This document shows positions 46,506 to 56,674 of a stretch of DNA of 64,000 nt, piece after piece. Location: assembly GCF_019649055.1 (NCBI RefSeq), contig NW_026570335.1:310001-374000 (forward strand), written 5' to 3'. Position 1 is the first letter of the stretch; each line of letters opens with the position of its first letter. The notes beneath the pieces are model-generated. The model was given only the letters and a program-made list of their open reading frames with translations. It did no database searches and had not been told where the DNA came from. The position numbers and the translations under genes are program-made. This DNA is from Paramacrobiotus metropolitanus (Eukaryota; Tardigrada; Eutardigrada; Parachela; Macrobiotidae).

Positions 46506-48833
46506 ATGGAAGGACGCCGACGTACTGATCGCTCTGATAACTCCGACCGCAGCAACCGCACACACCCATATTCACGACCGGAATCCCGGTCGGGCTGATC
46601 TTCCACTCGGTCGTCTAACCGGCCTCCGAGTGTACAGGTACCTAACATTAGGGCCAACTTAACCGCCGAGCAGCTGGCTACTATGTCAGTTGGCCCCAGT
46701 TCACGGGCCGACACACCGCTACCGCGGTCTCAGCCTCTGCCACCTCGAGCCATTCCGCCACAACTTTGGCCGCCAGGGACATTCTCTGACGATACTGGAC
46801 TCCTGGTGAACGCAGCAGTAGCAGGCAGCCAGCCAAGCTCCACGTCGGGCCAAACGGTCCGACGTTATCCTCGCGGCCCAATCGGCCCACCTCAGCCAAT
46901 TCGGTATGGTGGCCTACCGACCGCTTCGGCGAGTCAGCCAGTTTTCACAACTGCGGAAGTCGGGCCAACGGCCACGACTACGCCGGTCCATACTGGACCG
47001 CGGCCACAGTACACTCCGCCGCCATACTACAATCCACATTATGGATATCCACCGTATCCTGCGCCTGGACCTTCAAACCAGCCGCAGCTGGACCCAAACC
47101 AATGGCGATACCCACCACCGTGGATGTATCCGCCTGGACCTTATGGATATCCACCGCCTTACGGCGGATATGGAGCATACGGCCAACCGCCGTATAGCCC
47201 AGCTTCAGCGGCACAACCTGACCCTACGGGCCAGACGCCGTCTGATTCATCCATTGAGCCTCCACGAGCGGGACCGGAAGCGTACCGAACTCCAGCGCCG
47301 CCGGAAACCCAGCCAAGCACATCACAGCTCAACGAGCCAAGTGATTACCCATTACGGGTGTTCGTGGATGGACGGCTCACCATTTACAACCGGCCAGAAG
47401 AGGTTCCACCGGAATTGGCGGCCCAACTTGGCCTAACCGAACCGGCAGCAGCAACAGGACCACCACTGAATCCAGTGTGTGTAGTCAGGCGCGACCAGAC
47501 TGTCCCACCGACAGAACCTGTGTCATCGCCAGAGCCGGAAGACGATGACAATGAAGGGGACGTCCAATGGGACCCAACTACTCCACCATTGCGGATTGAA
47601 TCCCCCACTGAACCTCTGGCCGACGGCCGGACTCCACTCTACCAACTTCAGGACAACCTGAAGGAAGTAGAGAACGCCATCCAAGAATTGGAGGCCATGA
47701 TTCGAGAATTGGACAGGCGCAGCCCTCACTACCGTGAGACGGCCCAGCGCATCATTCTCGATCAGGATGAATTCCGGCGCCTCGCTCATGAACTTAGCGA
47801 GGAAATTGCGACCCGCCAGGCCCAAAATGAGATATTTCCTTTGCATGACCAAACTGGTCAGGCATTGCTGGCGGCATCTCGCAGGCTGAGGGACCAGCTG
47901 GAACAATATCGGAAAAAAAGACAGCTGAGGACCGAAGGATCCGCAGCACTAACACGTCCGCCACCAGCACCATCAGCACCGCCTCCCTCACTGAACCCAA
48001 CAGTCGTAGTTACCGCTACGACAGGGAAAACTTCCGCGCCACCAGTGGCCCAGCCTACGTCTACCGACGAGGCAATGTTGACAGCCACTGGTTTAGATTC
48101 GCAAGAACCGGCATCTTCTCCGTATGACCTGAGGGCCTACCCAGACATACCACCTCTAGAACGCGAACTCCACGCCGTGGAACGCCTCGAAGAGGAAATC
48201 CGTAAGGTTATCAGTGGCCTGAAGGGGGTGGACATCGCCACTTTACGGAGAAAAGTCGCGTTGGACTTAGAATTTCAACGCGTCCTGGAGTACATTACCA
48301 GGATTCGACGGGCCATGCTGCGGTTTATGGATAAGCCATTAAATACGGCTAACGACGCGCCAGCGCCGCGCGATTTCCGTAACCGGCAATACTAGCTTGG
48401 CCTGATCGACGAAGCACTCAGACGCGTGTTGCCCAAACCTCGACCGGGGCAGCCAACAGGCGTCGGACAAACCGGACTTCTCGTACCGACGCGATCCTCA
48501 ACACGCCAACCGGCGGAAGAATTGAGGATGCGAGTCTCGAGAATTATGCGGATCTCGGCTGAAAGATTTGCAGCCGGAACGGCACTAAGTCGACCAGCCA
48601 GCGCGTCGGACACAGAAACCGATAGCGATATTGAGTGGTTCGACATGCCCGATCCAATCCCAGTACCAGGACTTACAGCTCCGCCTGATCACCTGGTCGC
48701 GCCAGAACGACAGGTCCACCCGAGGCCAACCTCACTGGCGCCGCCACCAGCCATAGCGGAACGCCTGGAACTGATATGCGGGGCAACGTTACGCAAGGCA
48801 GACCGGCTTATGCGGACGATTTTCCGGTACTAA
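46506..48833 (+). pseudogene. Accessory ORF A: RS-rich start, PPPY motifs, coiled coil
   Basis: Frame 0 from ATG 46506, with in-frame TGA at 46596 and TAG at 48393, otherwise open for about 775 codons. The start is Arg/Ser/Asp-rich (MEGRRRTDRSDNSDRSNRT). Codons near 46980-47210 encode a Pro/Tyr/Gly-rich stretch with two PPPY motifs (TPPPYYN, YPPPYGG), the PPxY type bound by Nedd4-family WW domains in retroviral late domains. A helical, Glu-rich segment with heptad character follows (near 47630-47830), and a second one near 48140-48340. No enzyme domain and no transmembrane helix is visible. Position after integrase would fit env, but the content does not. Possible structural or budding role is inference only. 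Confidence 0.6.
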
Positions 48834-49488
48834 TCGAACCGGCCAATGCCAATCAACCGGCCCTCGGACTTTACGTCAGCAATGGGACGAAGAACAGGCC
48901 GCAGCGGACCAACGGTTGCGCGAGGCCGACACCGGGCCCATGCAAATGACGATCGTCCAAGCATTGAGGATTCGGCACCTCATCAGCGACGCCGGAGACG
49001 TTGAGCGCCGCATAACCAACCGGATGCAAGAACTCAGTCCATTTGACCCAGAAGCGGTCAGGCTGACAGAACAGCAGCAGAGTCTAGCCCAACGGGTGGC
49101 TCTGCTCAAGGACCTCACTCCTAACCACACGATGCCTACCGGTCCATCGTTAACGGTTATGGACCATACCACAAAATGGATCCGAGAATTCATTGAAGAT
49201 TACTGGAAAGTTCCACGTCCGTCAACGACGGCACGCTCCAGTGACTTTGATCCAGTAAACGAATGGCGACCATCACCAGTGTCTGCGCCAGCACCTTTGG
49301 CCTTGACATACGAACCGGCCGCCTCAACATCAGTTGGACAGCCAATTCCAGCTGAGTTAACCCAGGCCCTACCGGTGCCTGGTCCAACGCCAAGCCAACC
49401 TGAGGACACCTGCTACAGCGGACAGCAGCAAAGAAGTCCTACCGCAGGACGTCGAAATGGACGTGAGCCTGCCCGACAATACCCTTGA
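48834..49488 (+). pseudogene. Accessory ORF B: helical segment and Pro/Ser tail
   Basis: Frame 1, coding-like from just after 48833. The ORF from 48916 encodes a Gln/Glu/Arg-rich helical region (VERRITNRMQELSPFDPEAV, TEQQQSLAQRVALL) and then a Pro/Ser/Ala-rich stretch. It follows ORF A with a +1 frame change and overlaps the start of ORF C by about 30 bp. It could be part of the same polyprotein cut by an indel. Family not recognised. Confidence 0.45.
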
Positions 49489-51035
49489 GACCTGTTCGGA
49501 GAAGCCAGCCGAAGCAGAGCCGACACCAGTCCAACCGGCTGGTGAACCGACAAGCCCAATGGCTGTTGATGCGCCAACGGCGTCATCACAGCCTACACCG
49601 AAGCCAATTGAAGGCGACACATCAAGTGGCACCCTTGTTGTCCGGCCAACGCCCAGAAAATCGACAGGAGGACGGCCAGAACCAGCCACTCCTGCCACAA
49701 CAAGCGGCCCACAGTCGCCCAGATTTAAGAAGAAGAAGAGGACTCCTCCAGAAGCAGAAGAGCCTCCTTCACAACGGTCGCTCCCACCTTGGCGAGGACC
49801 AAGAGAAAACATGGAGCTGAACCGACCAACCAGGCCCACTCCACCAGCATGGAGCGGCCCAGCAAGGGACCCAGACACTCCCGGCCCTACCAGGCCCGGT
49901 CGGTCCATACGTAAACCCAAGGCGACAGAACCGCCGACTTTGATACTTCGTGGCCTACCGGTCAAGAAGAAGAAGTCGCCGCCGAAGAATTTTCCTGGCA
50001 AGGGACACGTGCTTTCACCACCGGAAGCAACGAAGATTCCGTCAGGAACAACTCAGCCTTTGCGGGACGAACCTCCAACGAGGCACCGTATCCGATTAAC
50101 TCAAACGGAGTCATGGGACGACCCGCACAACCGGGCTGTAAGCGAGATCATAGAAGTGGATCTTCGCTTAAACCTGACTGAGGAGGATATGCGCCAGCGA
50201 ATACGCGCCGGCGATCCAACACTAACGGACCGTGAGATTGACCGCATCAACTGAGGTTGTCAGTTGATGGTCCAAGAACGCACAATCCTCATCAGAAAGC
50301 TGATGGCTATGCGGAGCTAGAGCCAGGCACTTCGCCAACGCAAGTTGCCTAGCAAAATCATCGAACACGCCATCTACATCCGTGGCTCACACATTAACCC
50401 AAGGGCATGGACAGTTGAACCGCGCCCACGACCAGGCCAGCCAGTGGAAGACGAACTTCCACCAGAAGAGGCAGAAAGCGAGGACGAACAGCCTCAACTG
50501 CCCGCGGCCTTCTGGGGCGTCTCCTCCAGTGAGGAGTCGGAGATCGAGGAAGACTTGGACGAAAATGTCCAAAGGGCGTTATATGAGACCAGCCAGGTCC
50601 GGCCACCTACAACGAAGGAATCGCCACGCCAAAGCCGATTTCCGTCCAAACGAACTTCTCCTGGGCGCGCCACATCAACTCCGGCGCGAATGCTCAGCAT
50701 GCCGGCCATCGAACCGGCGCCTGCCAGGTTCACACCGAGCCGGCCAGGCAAGACCCCGACCAAAGAGAGGATGGACACCACACCTCCTCCAGAGCCAACT
50801 ATGACCATTACTGTTGAACGAATCGCAGCACCTACGGTGTCTGCAGGCTCAGTACTTGAACCAGTAACGGTCACAGTCAGAACTCCTGCACCAGTGGTCG
50901 CAGAATCGGCCAGAATGAAGGTGCAGATAACACCGGCTGTCTCGGACCAACAAGTGGAAGCCGACGCGGCCTTAATGTCAATGAGCGCTCTCACTCCTAT
51001 CGAGCAGAGACACCTACTGATCCACGCTGACCACA
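49457..51035 (+). pseudogene. Accessory ORF C: basic, nuclear-localisation-like, disordered
   Basis: Frame 2 from about 49457, with in-frame TGA at 50252 and TAG at 50318; the same frame stays open to 51223. It contains two Lys clusters typical of nuclear localisation signals (RFKKKKRTPP and LPVKKKKSPPK), a RLNLTEEDMRQRIRAGDPTL helical segment, an acidic patch (SSSEESEIEEDLDEN) and a Thr/Pro-rich tail. It looks mostly disordered with no recognised domain. Coding-like sequence moves to frame 0 near 51030, giving ORF D. Confidence 0.5.
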
Positions 51036-52058
51036 ATGAACGACGGCAGTATCCGTTTCTTGCTCGCAAAGAGACAGGAGGCCAAGGAGCAGAATCGTAT
51101 GGAAGAATACGACATGATTACGGAAATGCTCCGGTCCTTGGTCCTACGGATGATCGACGACTACCGGCGCCGTCGCAACCAAAACGCCTTCCCTCCACCG
51201 GGGGAAGACTTGCGAATGGCTGAAACCCTGGCGTCAAACGCCCCACCAACCGTGGTGCCGCCAATGGTACAACCACCAGCGGCTTCAGAGCCAATGGATA
51301 CTTCTCCGTCTGGACCAGTGGCCACAGCGCCACAGCCAGAACCAGTTCAACCGGAGGAGCCACCGAAGGCCACTTCGTCGACACAAGAATCGGCAGGCCA
51401 AAGCCAGTCCGGAACAGGGCCAACGGCCGCTGCTCCGATAACACTGACGAACATGCCTGCCAGCGTCGACGATATAACTTTTGGCCGTCCAGTAACCTTC
51501 CCTGCAACGGGGATAATGCAGAACTTCGCACTTGGCATGGGTGTGATTCACTCAGCTAACTCCCAACGGAGTAAGCAGCCAAGGAAAGCCAAGAACCCAG
51601 AGAGGGCCAAACCGGCCTCTCGTCCAACTTCTACTCAACCGAGGGCCAAACCGGCGACTCGTCCAAACTCCCCTCAACCGAGTGGGAGTCAGGCGACCAC
51701 ACCTCGGCCAGCATCAAATCCAGAGGCCGAAAGGAATCGCCAGAAGAAGCAAGCGGCCAAAGACAAGAAAAGTCAAGAGGCCAAAATCGCCCAGCTCGAG
51801 AAGCGGCTATCAGGCGATGAAGACGTCCAAGTCCTATCGGACAGTATGGACAAGTCAGAGGAGGCATCACCGTTTCGCTCATGGCGAGATGAGGAATACA
51901 AGCCAGTTCCCAAAGGTGAACCACCTTCGGAGGAGACAATGCTCCCCTCGCCTGGGGACGACGAAGCTGAGCTTCCGGACCTGGACCAGAGGCCACGCAC
52001 ATTGAGATCCCAACGGGTCCATACGTGCCTCAATGGGTGGCAGCGGCCAGGATTATGA
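51036..52058 (+). CDS. Accessory ORF D: Pro/Gln-rich with basic and acidic ends
   Basis: 340 uninterrupted codons in frame 0. The N-terminus is helical and charged (LLAKRQEAKEQNRMEEYDM, LRMIDDYRRRRNQNAF). The middle is Pro/Ala/Thr/Gln-rich with MPASVDDITFGRPVTFPATG. Basic repeats with PRAKPATRPNS-like units follow, then a Lys-rich helix (QKKQAAKDKKSQEAKIAQLE) and an acidic C-terminus. ORF E takes over in frame 2 near 52000. No known domain. It may be part of one longer polyprotein with ORFs C and E. Confidence 0.5.
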   Translation: MNDGSIRFLLAKRQEAKEQNRMEEYDMITEMLRSLVLRMIDDYRRRRNQNAFPPPGEDLRMAETLASNAPPTVVPPMVQPPAASEPMDTSPSGPVATAPQPEPVQPEEPPKATSSTQESAGQSQSGTGPTAAAPITLTNMPASVDDITFGRPVTFPATGIMQNFALGMGVIHSANSQRSKQPRKAKNPERAKPASRPTSTQPRAKPATRPNSPQPSGSQATTPRPASNPEAERNRQKKQAAKDKKSQEAKIAQLEKRLSGDEDVQVLSDSMDKSEEASPFRSWRDEEYKPVPKGEPPSEETMLPSPGDDEAELPDLDQRPRTLRSQRVHTCLNGWQRPGL

Positions 52059-54073
52059 GACTTGCAACAGGAAGAGACATGTACCAATGTCTCGTCCGAG
52101 TTCTCCAAGCCAGAATGGCACAAGGAGAGGAATTTAGAGGGCTACCGCCAGCGGACCGGGTACTAACGGCACCCTTCATGCGGCGTGTTGTAACTCTCAT
52201 CCTGGACATGGGACTTCTGCTCCGCACACACCGTGACTGGACCATGATGGAGCTTCACGTGCCTCATCGGCCAGCAGGACTTTCCCGTAGCCGGGATTAT
52301 CCTTTCCACCAGATATGCAGGACCATCGCTTACCTGCATAACCCGAGAGGCTCCAACTTAGTTGATATCGTCAGGACCCTCAACGCCCTCTATTATAAAG
52401 GGACGGAGGACCTGGAGAAACTCGAGCGTATCGTACTCGAGGAGTTGCTAGTGTTGGTCAAAGAAGGAACTTTGGAGACGACCAACGCCTACCGGGCAGA
52501 ACCTATCCGCTTCACCATCCCGGGATTTATCCCACAAAAGACCCAACGGTCTCTGTATGTATCACACGACGTGGGTACAAGAAGGGACCCGGACAGAAGG
52601 AAAGCGGTTGGACCGCCGAAAGACAAGTTGACAGGCAGAGCCAAGGAGGCATACTTGATCTCCCAAGTGGCCAAACTGCCAGGTCCAAAGAAATTGCCGG
52701 TAGAAAAACCTCCCCGACCATCAGTCACAAAAAGAGAAATAGCTGCACGGCGGGAAGCGGAGGAAGAAATGCGCGCGTCCGGAATTCGGCCCGTGCCCAG
52801 GGACACTGTGTCACTGCCTAATGCAGCAGGCCAGTCCAGACCTCCTTCGCCAGCCCTATCGGCCACATCCACAAAGAGCCGAAAGGCCACGGCCACAAAG
52901 AAAAGAGGGAAAAAAGATCCCTCACCGCAGCCAAGTGATTCGGACTCTGAGGACTCACAACCGGAGGACTCAGAGGATGAGGAGCAAGAAGAGCCGGACC
53001 AGGACCAAACCATGGAATTCCAAAAGTCCGACTCTGATGACGATGATGACCAGAGCCCTGGTAAATTGACCATGGATGTCCCACCGGACCATGACATGGA
53101 AATCCCACCTGGTGATGAAAATCAGCCACCTAACGGTGACCAGGACATGGAGGACCAGGGCGACACAGAAGGCGCGAGCCAGGACCAAAGTGCCGTAGAT
53201 GGCGCCGATCGGGAAAGTCAGGCCAGCGTAGAAAGTGCTGAGCTAAGTGGAAGGGGTGCACAGCCCGAACGGGCCAGAGTGCGAAACTCTACCTCACCAG
53301 AATCAGATGATGGTGAGTTACAGTGGACATTGCCCAATCCATGCCCGGCCAAACCGCGCATCGATTATGTGCCGCCACCGAGAACCACAGTGGCGAGGAA
53401 ATGGCCTGGCGGAGATCCATCAAAGAAGCCGAAGATCTCCAACACGGACGAGACGTGGGCATACATCAAGGCCGCCTTAAAGGCGTTGTCCCAAACGGGT
53501 ACAACCCTTGCTACAGGAGGCTTGGCCTTCCAACTTATCCAGAAATGGAATGGTCCACCAGTATCCAAGTCCTAGGTTATGAAATACATTAGAATGGCCT
53601 ATGAAGAAGGAGTCATCCTTCGGACCCATCTGCCCAACATGCAGATGTTCTAAACGTTTCCACCGGAAAGACGTGATGATGCGCCTCAAGGCTACTGGGA
53701 ATGGCGAAATGCCATCTTGGCGGTACTGACCACCACGCAACATCCCTTGGGCCTGACAAGAGGTGAAATGGCCAACCAACTCCTTGGACGATACAACGTA
53801 CAAATCTCGACATACGACCCTCAGCTGACCGACGGGAATGAATATCCCCCTAGTCGCCCCAACGGGTTGTACTACCTCAGCGAGGACGTACGATACGTCG
53901 TTAGAAAGATGCTGCGCGAAGGTTGGCTCAAGCAGACTGTTGATGAGCCAGAAGCCCAGCAGCGGTATGCGATGAAGAATAACCCACCAGATCGCTATGG
54001 CCCTCGTCCCACCGAACCCGCCACCTTGGCCTCTACCAAGTCCAAGAAGAAGCGGCGTACTTACCATCAGTGA
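52000..54073 (+). pseudogene. Accessory ORF E: two winged-helix-like segments flanking an acidic region
   Basis: Frame 2, with in-frame TAG at 53573 and TAA at 53651. A first compact helical segment (about 52290-52525) reads RTIAYLHNPRGSNLVDIV and ends VLVKEGTLETT. A second (about 53680-53945) reads AILAVLTTTQHPLGLTRGEM and ends KMLREGWLKQT. The two share the order helix, (H/N)P-x-G turn, helix, long helix, then an (E)G-x-L-x-x-T wing-like end, as in winged-helix DNA-binding folds. Between them are a Lys-rich part and a long Asp/Glu/Gln-rich acidic tract (near 52920-53260). The C-terminus is basic (SKKKRRTYH). A chromatin or nucleic-acid role is a reasonable guess, but no family is recognised. 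Confidence 0.5.
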
Positions 54074-54292
54074 CCTAGGCGTAGAACTCGCATAGGGTCT
54101 AGGGGGTGATCCCGATATAATTCACCGGGCAAGAAAAGCCTAGTTAACAAATAACATGTAAAATCATAGGGACGTAAAAACATAGGGCGTAATTATCATA
54201 GGGACCCGTCATAGAAAGCGGATTTAACCTTATTCTGCAAGTTTCATTTCTGTTACCACAGAGAATGGGACTTACAACACCGCAGCAGAAGT
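54074..54292 (+). other. Spacer with repeated CATAGGG motifs
   Basis: Non-coding gap between ORFs E and F. CATAGGG occurs near 54092, 54166, 54181 and 54199 with AT-rich spacers. The same word occurs near 35545 ahead of ORF1. A regulatory or splice-related role is possible but unproven. Confidence 0.4.
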
Positions 54293-54984
54293 ATGAGCCG
54301 CGATGCTCGGATTGCAGACGCAATAGCGGAGACCAGAACCGCCGGGACAATTCCTCAACGGGAATTGTTCCCTTGTGCATACCACCTGCGACCGGGCTTC
54401 CGCGACGAGAGTGACCGAGCCTACTGCTTCTACTTAGAAGTAGTGAGAAGCAACTTCGACGCATATTGCCACATGACCAGCCGCGACGGAAGCCACCTGA
54501 TTCCCCTACTGAGGGACCACGAGCAGATAGAGATCTACGATCTCTACATGCAACGTAGTTGCGCCCGACAACCTGGCTGGAGCAGTACCGGAACCCCGAT
54601 TCCTCCACTCAGCCAATCGGCTCGAGAACGGAAGGACGAACGGGACCGGGAACGTCGATCCCGCAACTCGGGATCTGACCAGTCCTCAGGGCGTGGCCCA
54701 ACGGCCGCCCCGAGCAATTACGCACACCAGTCGCATCAACAGCGGCCATCATCAGGCTCTCGATCCTACGGATACGAGCTGCCTATACCCATGGAATACA
54801 ACCATGGGTTCGAAAAACGATCCTGGAAAACATCAACAAAGCTATGGTTGACCAGGTGGCCAAGCAGCTGATGGAAGGTGGACTGTTAGATGCCTTGAAA
54901 GGCCAATACGCCTACCGGCGCCCACAACTTAATTTTTTGGAGTTTGGCCCGGCTAACCTGATGTTTTCGTCAGAAGCCACTTAA
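54293..54984 (+). pseudogene. Accessory ORF F: Tyr/Arg-rich C-terminal protein, frameshifted
   Basis: Frame 2 from ATG 54293 to about 54800. Coding-like sequence then continues at a -1 offset to TAA 54982-54984. The first part has aromatic and charged residues (DESDRAYCFYLEVVRSNFDAY, in a CAYHLRPGFR context) and a basic RERKDERDRERRSRNS segment. The final part contains a short helix (ILENINKAMVDQVAKQL) and a hydrophobic end (FLEFGPANLMF). No domain recognised. One indel near 54805 would explain the frame change. Confidence 0.45.
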
Positions 54985-56286
54985 TTTTGTTATGGCCACG
55001 GTCTCAGGGAAACCTACCCTGCCTATCTGACATGGTAGCTAACTCATGGCCCACGGCCAGCGAAACGGTCCAACTTTGGCCCGCCATCAACCTTGGACCG
55101 TCGAAAAAACGACGAAGTCCATTTGGCCCGCCATCAACCGCGGACAGTCGAAAATCGACTAAGTCTTTTGGCCCGTCCAATGACGTGGCCACTGAAAAAT
55201 TGACTAAGTTTTTTGGCCCGTCCAACGACGTGGCTCATCAAAAAACGACTAAGTCCACATCGGAGAGCCAAACCCGGTTATACAGGACCCACACCCCTCT
55301 AAAGGCTGGAAGCAAGGCCATGCCATTCCGGAACCCTGTATCCCGGTCCAGGGCATGTCAGAGACCGAGTTTGGACCGCCCCAACGGGTTTGGTCCATTA
55401 CACCACTTGGTCCTCGGACTTAGAAATTTTTCCATTATGGCCCTCCTGGACTTAGAAAATTTTTGGACCTAGGCGCATGACCAAACCGGCATGCAAGGAC
55501 AAAACCGGTCCAAGTTAGAGACCCATATGGGCCATCCAAACGGAATCGGTCCAAGCATACTATTTTGGTCACAGGAGCACCTCTCCTGTCCAGAGACACC
55601 ACTTTGGCCCACCATGGACCGCCCAACCGGGCTTGGTTCACCACAATCAGGAAGGGGACAACTTGTCCTTGCGCATGCAACCGTGCCTTCCTTCTACCGC
55701 ACCGCTGGATTTACTTCACTGGACCCCTGTGGACATCTCTGGGAACCGTCGCCCCGGATTCACAGGACCAGACCTATCCTATCGGATAAAGCGGACCGTT
55801 GACTAGGACCCCCGTGGACAAATGCGGCCCTGTGGTATATCTAGTCGGAATAAGCCTTTTGTTTTGTCTAGTTTTTTTAACCAAACCTGGTTTTTCTAGA
55901 CTTTATTAACCAAAGATGGTGTTTTTATTTAGCCATTAACCAAAGGAATTGGCTTTGGGATCTCTAACTATGATCTTATTTTAATTCTCACTGGAATTGT
56001 GATTTTTCTATTTCGATGTTTAACCAATGAGCCTTATAAACTTTATTTTTTTACCTGTTCGACCAACCAAGCCTTCAAACCACACTGGAACCCCCAGCAA
56101 CCAGAGTGCACTCCAGATTTCGGCCGTTCGGTGCACTGCACCGCGGGTCTGGAGGAAGCGACCCAACCGGGTTAGAGACAAAGGTGCATCCGGCCCTACC
56201 GGGTATCGGATCCTGGCACCCTACCGGGTTGGCCAGGGGCAGAGTCGGAAGGTGCTCGCAGGAGCTCCCACTCCCGCCCAGAGGCA
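54985..56286 (+). other. 3' untranslated region of the retrotransposon
   Basis: No coding sequence is supported. About 55076-55258 holds four diverged repeats of roughly 46 bp, each with TTTGGCCCG and GACTAAGT. 55850-56040 is AT-rich with four TTAACCAA repeats. A GCACCCTACCGGGTTG 16-mer at 56216-56231 is identical to 34909-34924 in the leader. No strong polypurine tract precedes the 3' LTR; the adjacent bases are CCCAGAGGCA. Confidence 0.65.
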
Positions 56287-56670
56287 TGTCAGAGACCGCT
56301 CACTCGAGGCGGTAGACACCTCTTGTGGCTTTGCTCTGTCGCCCGCCCGCACATGGCTACTCCATTCGTGCCGCGCTATTACGCTGCTCACTCAGCGTAT
56401 ACTTTGTCTACGCTGACCAATCAGCGCATTTCTGCACTCTTGGGGGCGTAGCCCAGCGCTCGCGAGCGATCCCATGCTTTACGGCATCAGCTGTTGCATA
56501 CCTGCAGCACGCTGCATCATTATCACTTTACCGACTTGCGCGCTCGCAGCTACTTTTCCACAGCATATGCCGCATTGGTTTTTTCTGTGTTTGTTTGTGG
56601 TTGCTTTATTGTTTCACAATAAAGGCATATTTGCCCCCATTTTCGCTCTGCTTCCGTGTCATATCTGACA
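56287..56670 (+). repeat. 3' LTR
   Basis: 384 bp, TGTCA to TGACA, with AATAAA at 56618-56623. Differs from the 5' LTR by seven substitutions and one extra T. Confidence 0.95.
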
Positions 56671-56674
56671 AGGG
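56671..56674. repeat. Target-site duplication, right copy (AGGG)
   Basis: AGGG directly follows the 3' LTR and matches 34270-34273. The sequence after it (ACAATACGGA) continues the interrupted LINE and matches the empty-site paralogue on the minus strand near 63462-63471. Confidence 0.85.

Larger units (their letters stand above)
34274..56670 (+). mobile_element. Giant Ty3/Gypsy-type LTR retrotransposon, 22.4 kb, decayed
   Basis: Bounded by LTRs of 383 and 384 bp and an AGGG target duplication. The order is LTR, primer-binding site, 1-kb leader, coiled-coil ORF1, Gag capsid and CCHC knuckle, protease, RT, RNase H, integrase, then about 8.5 kb of additional sense-strand coding sequence, a repeat-rich 3' UTR and LTR. 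The order RT-RNase H-integrase defines Ty3/Gypsy. Most such elements are about 5-10 kb, so this one is exceptionally long; giant Gypsy-like elements are known (plant Ogre, planarian Burro), but kinship was not testable. The LTRs differ at 7 positions plus 1 indel (about 2%), so the insertion is fairly recent. Fifteen in-frame stops, frame changes and altered PR and RT catalytic residues make this copy non-functional. Its composition is richer in G+C than the flanks. Confidence 0.93.

Noticed and set aside
37823-54073. An alternative genetic code or universal stop recoding in this genome
   Set aside because: The two host gene models end at ordinary TGA codons, and all three stop types interrupt the retrotransposon frames, as expected for mutation.
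46506-54984. An env gene after pol
   Set aside because: No signal peptide, transmembrane helix, or Cys-rich ectodomain pattern in any of the six blocks.
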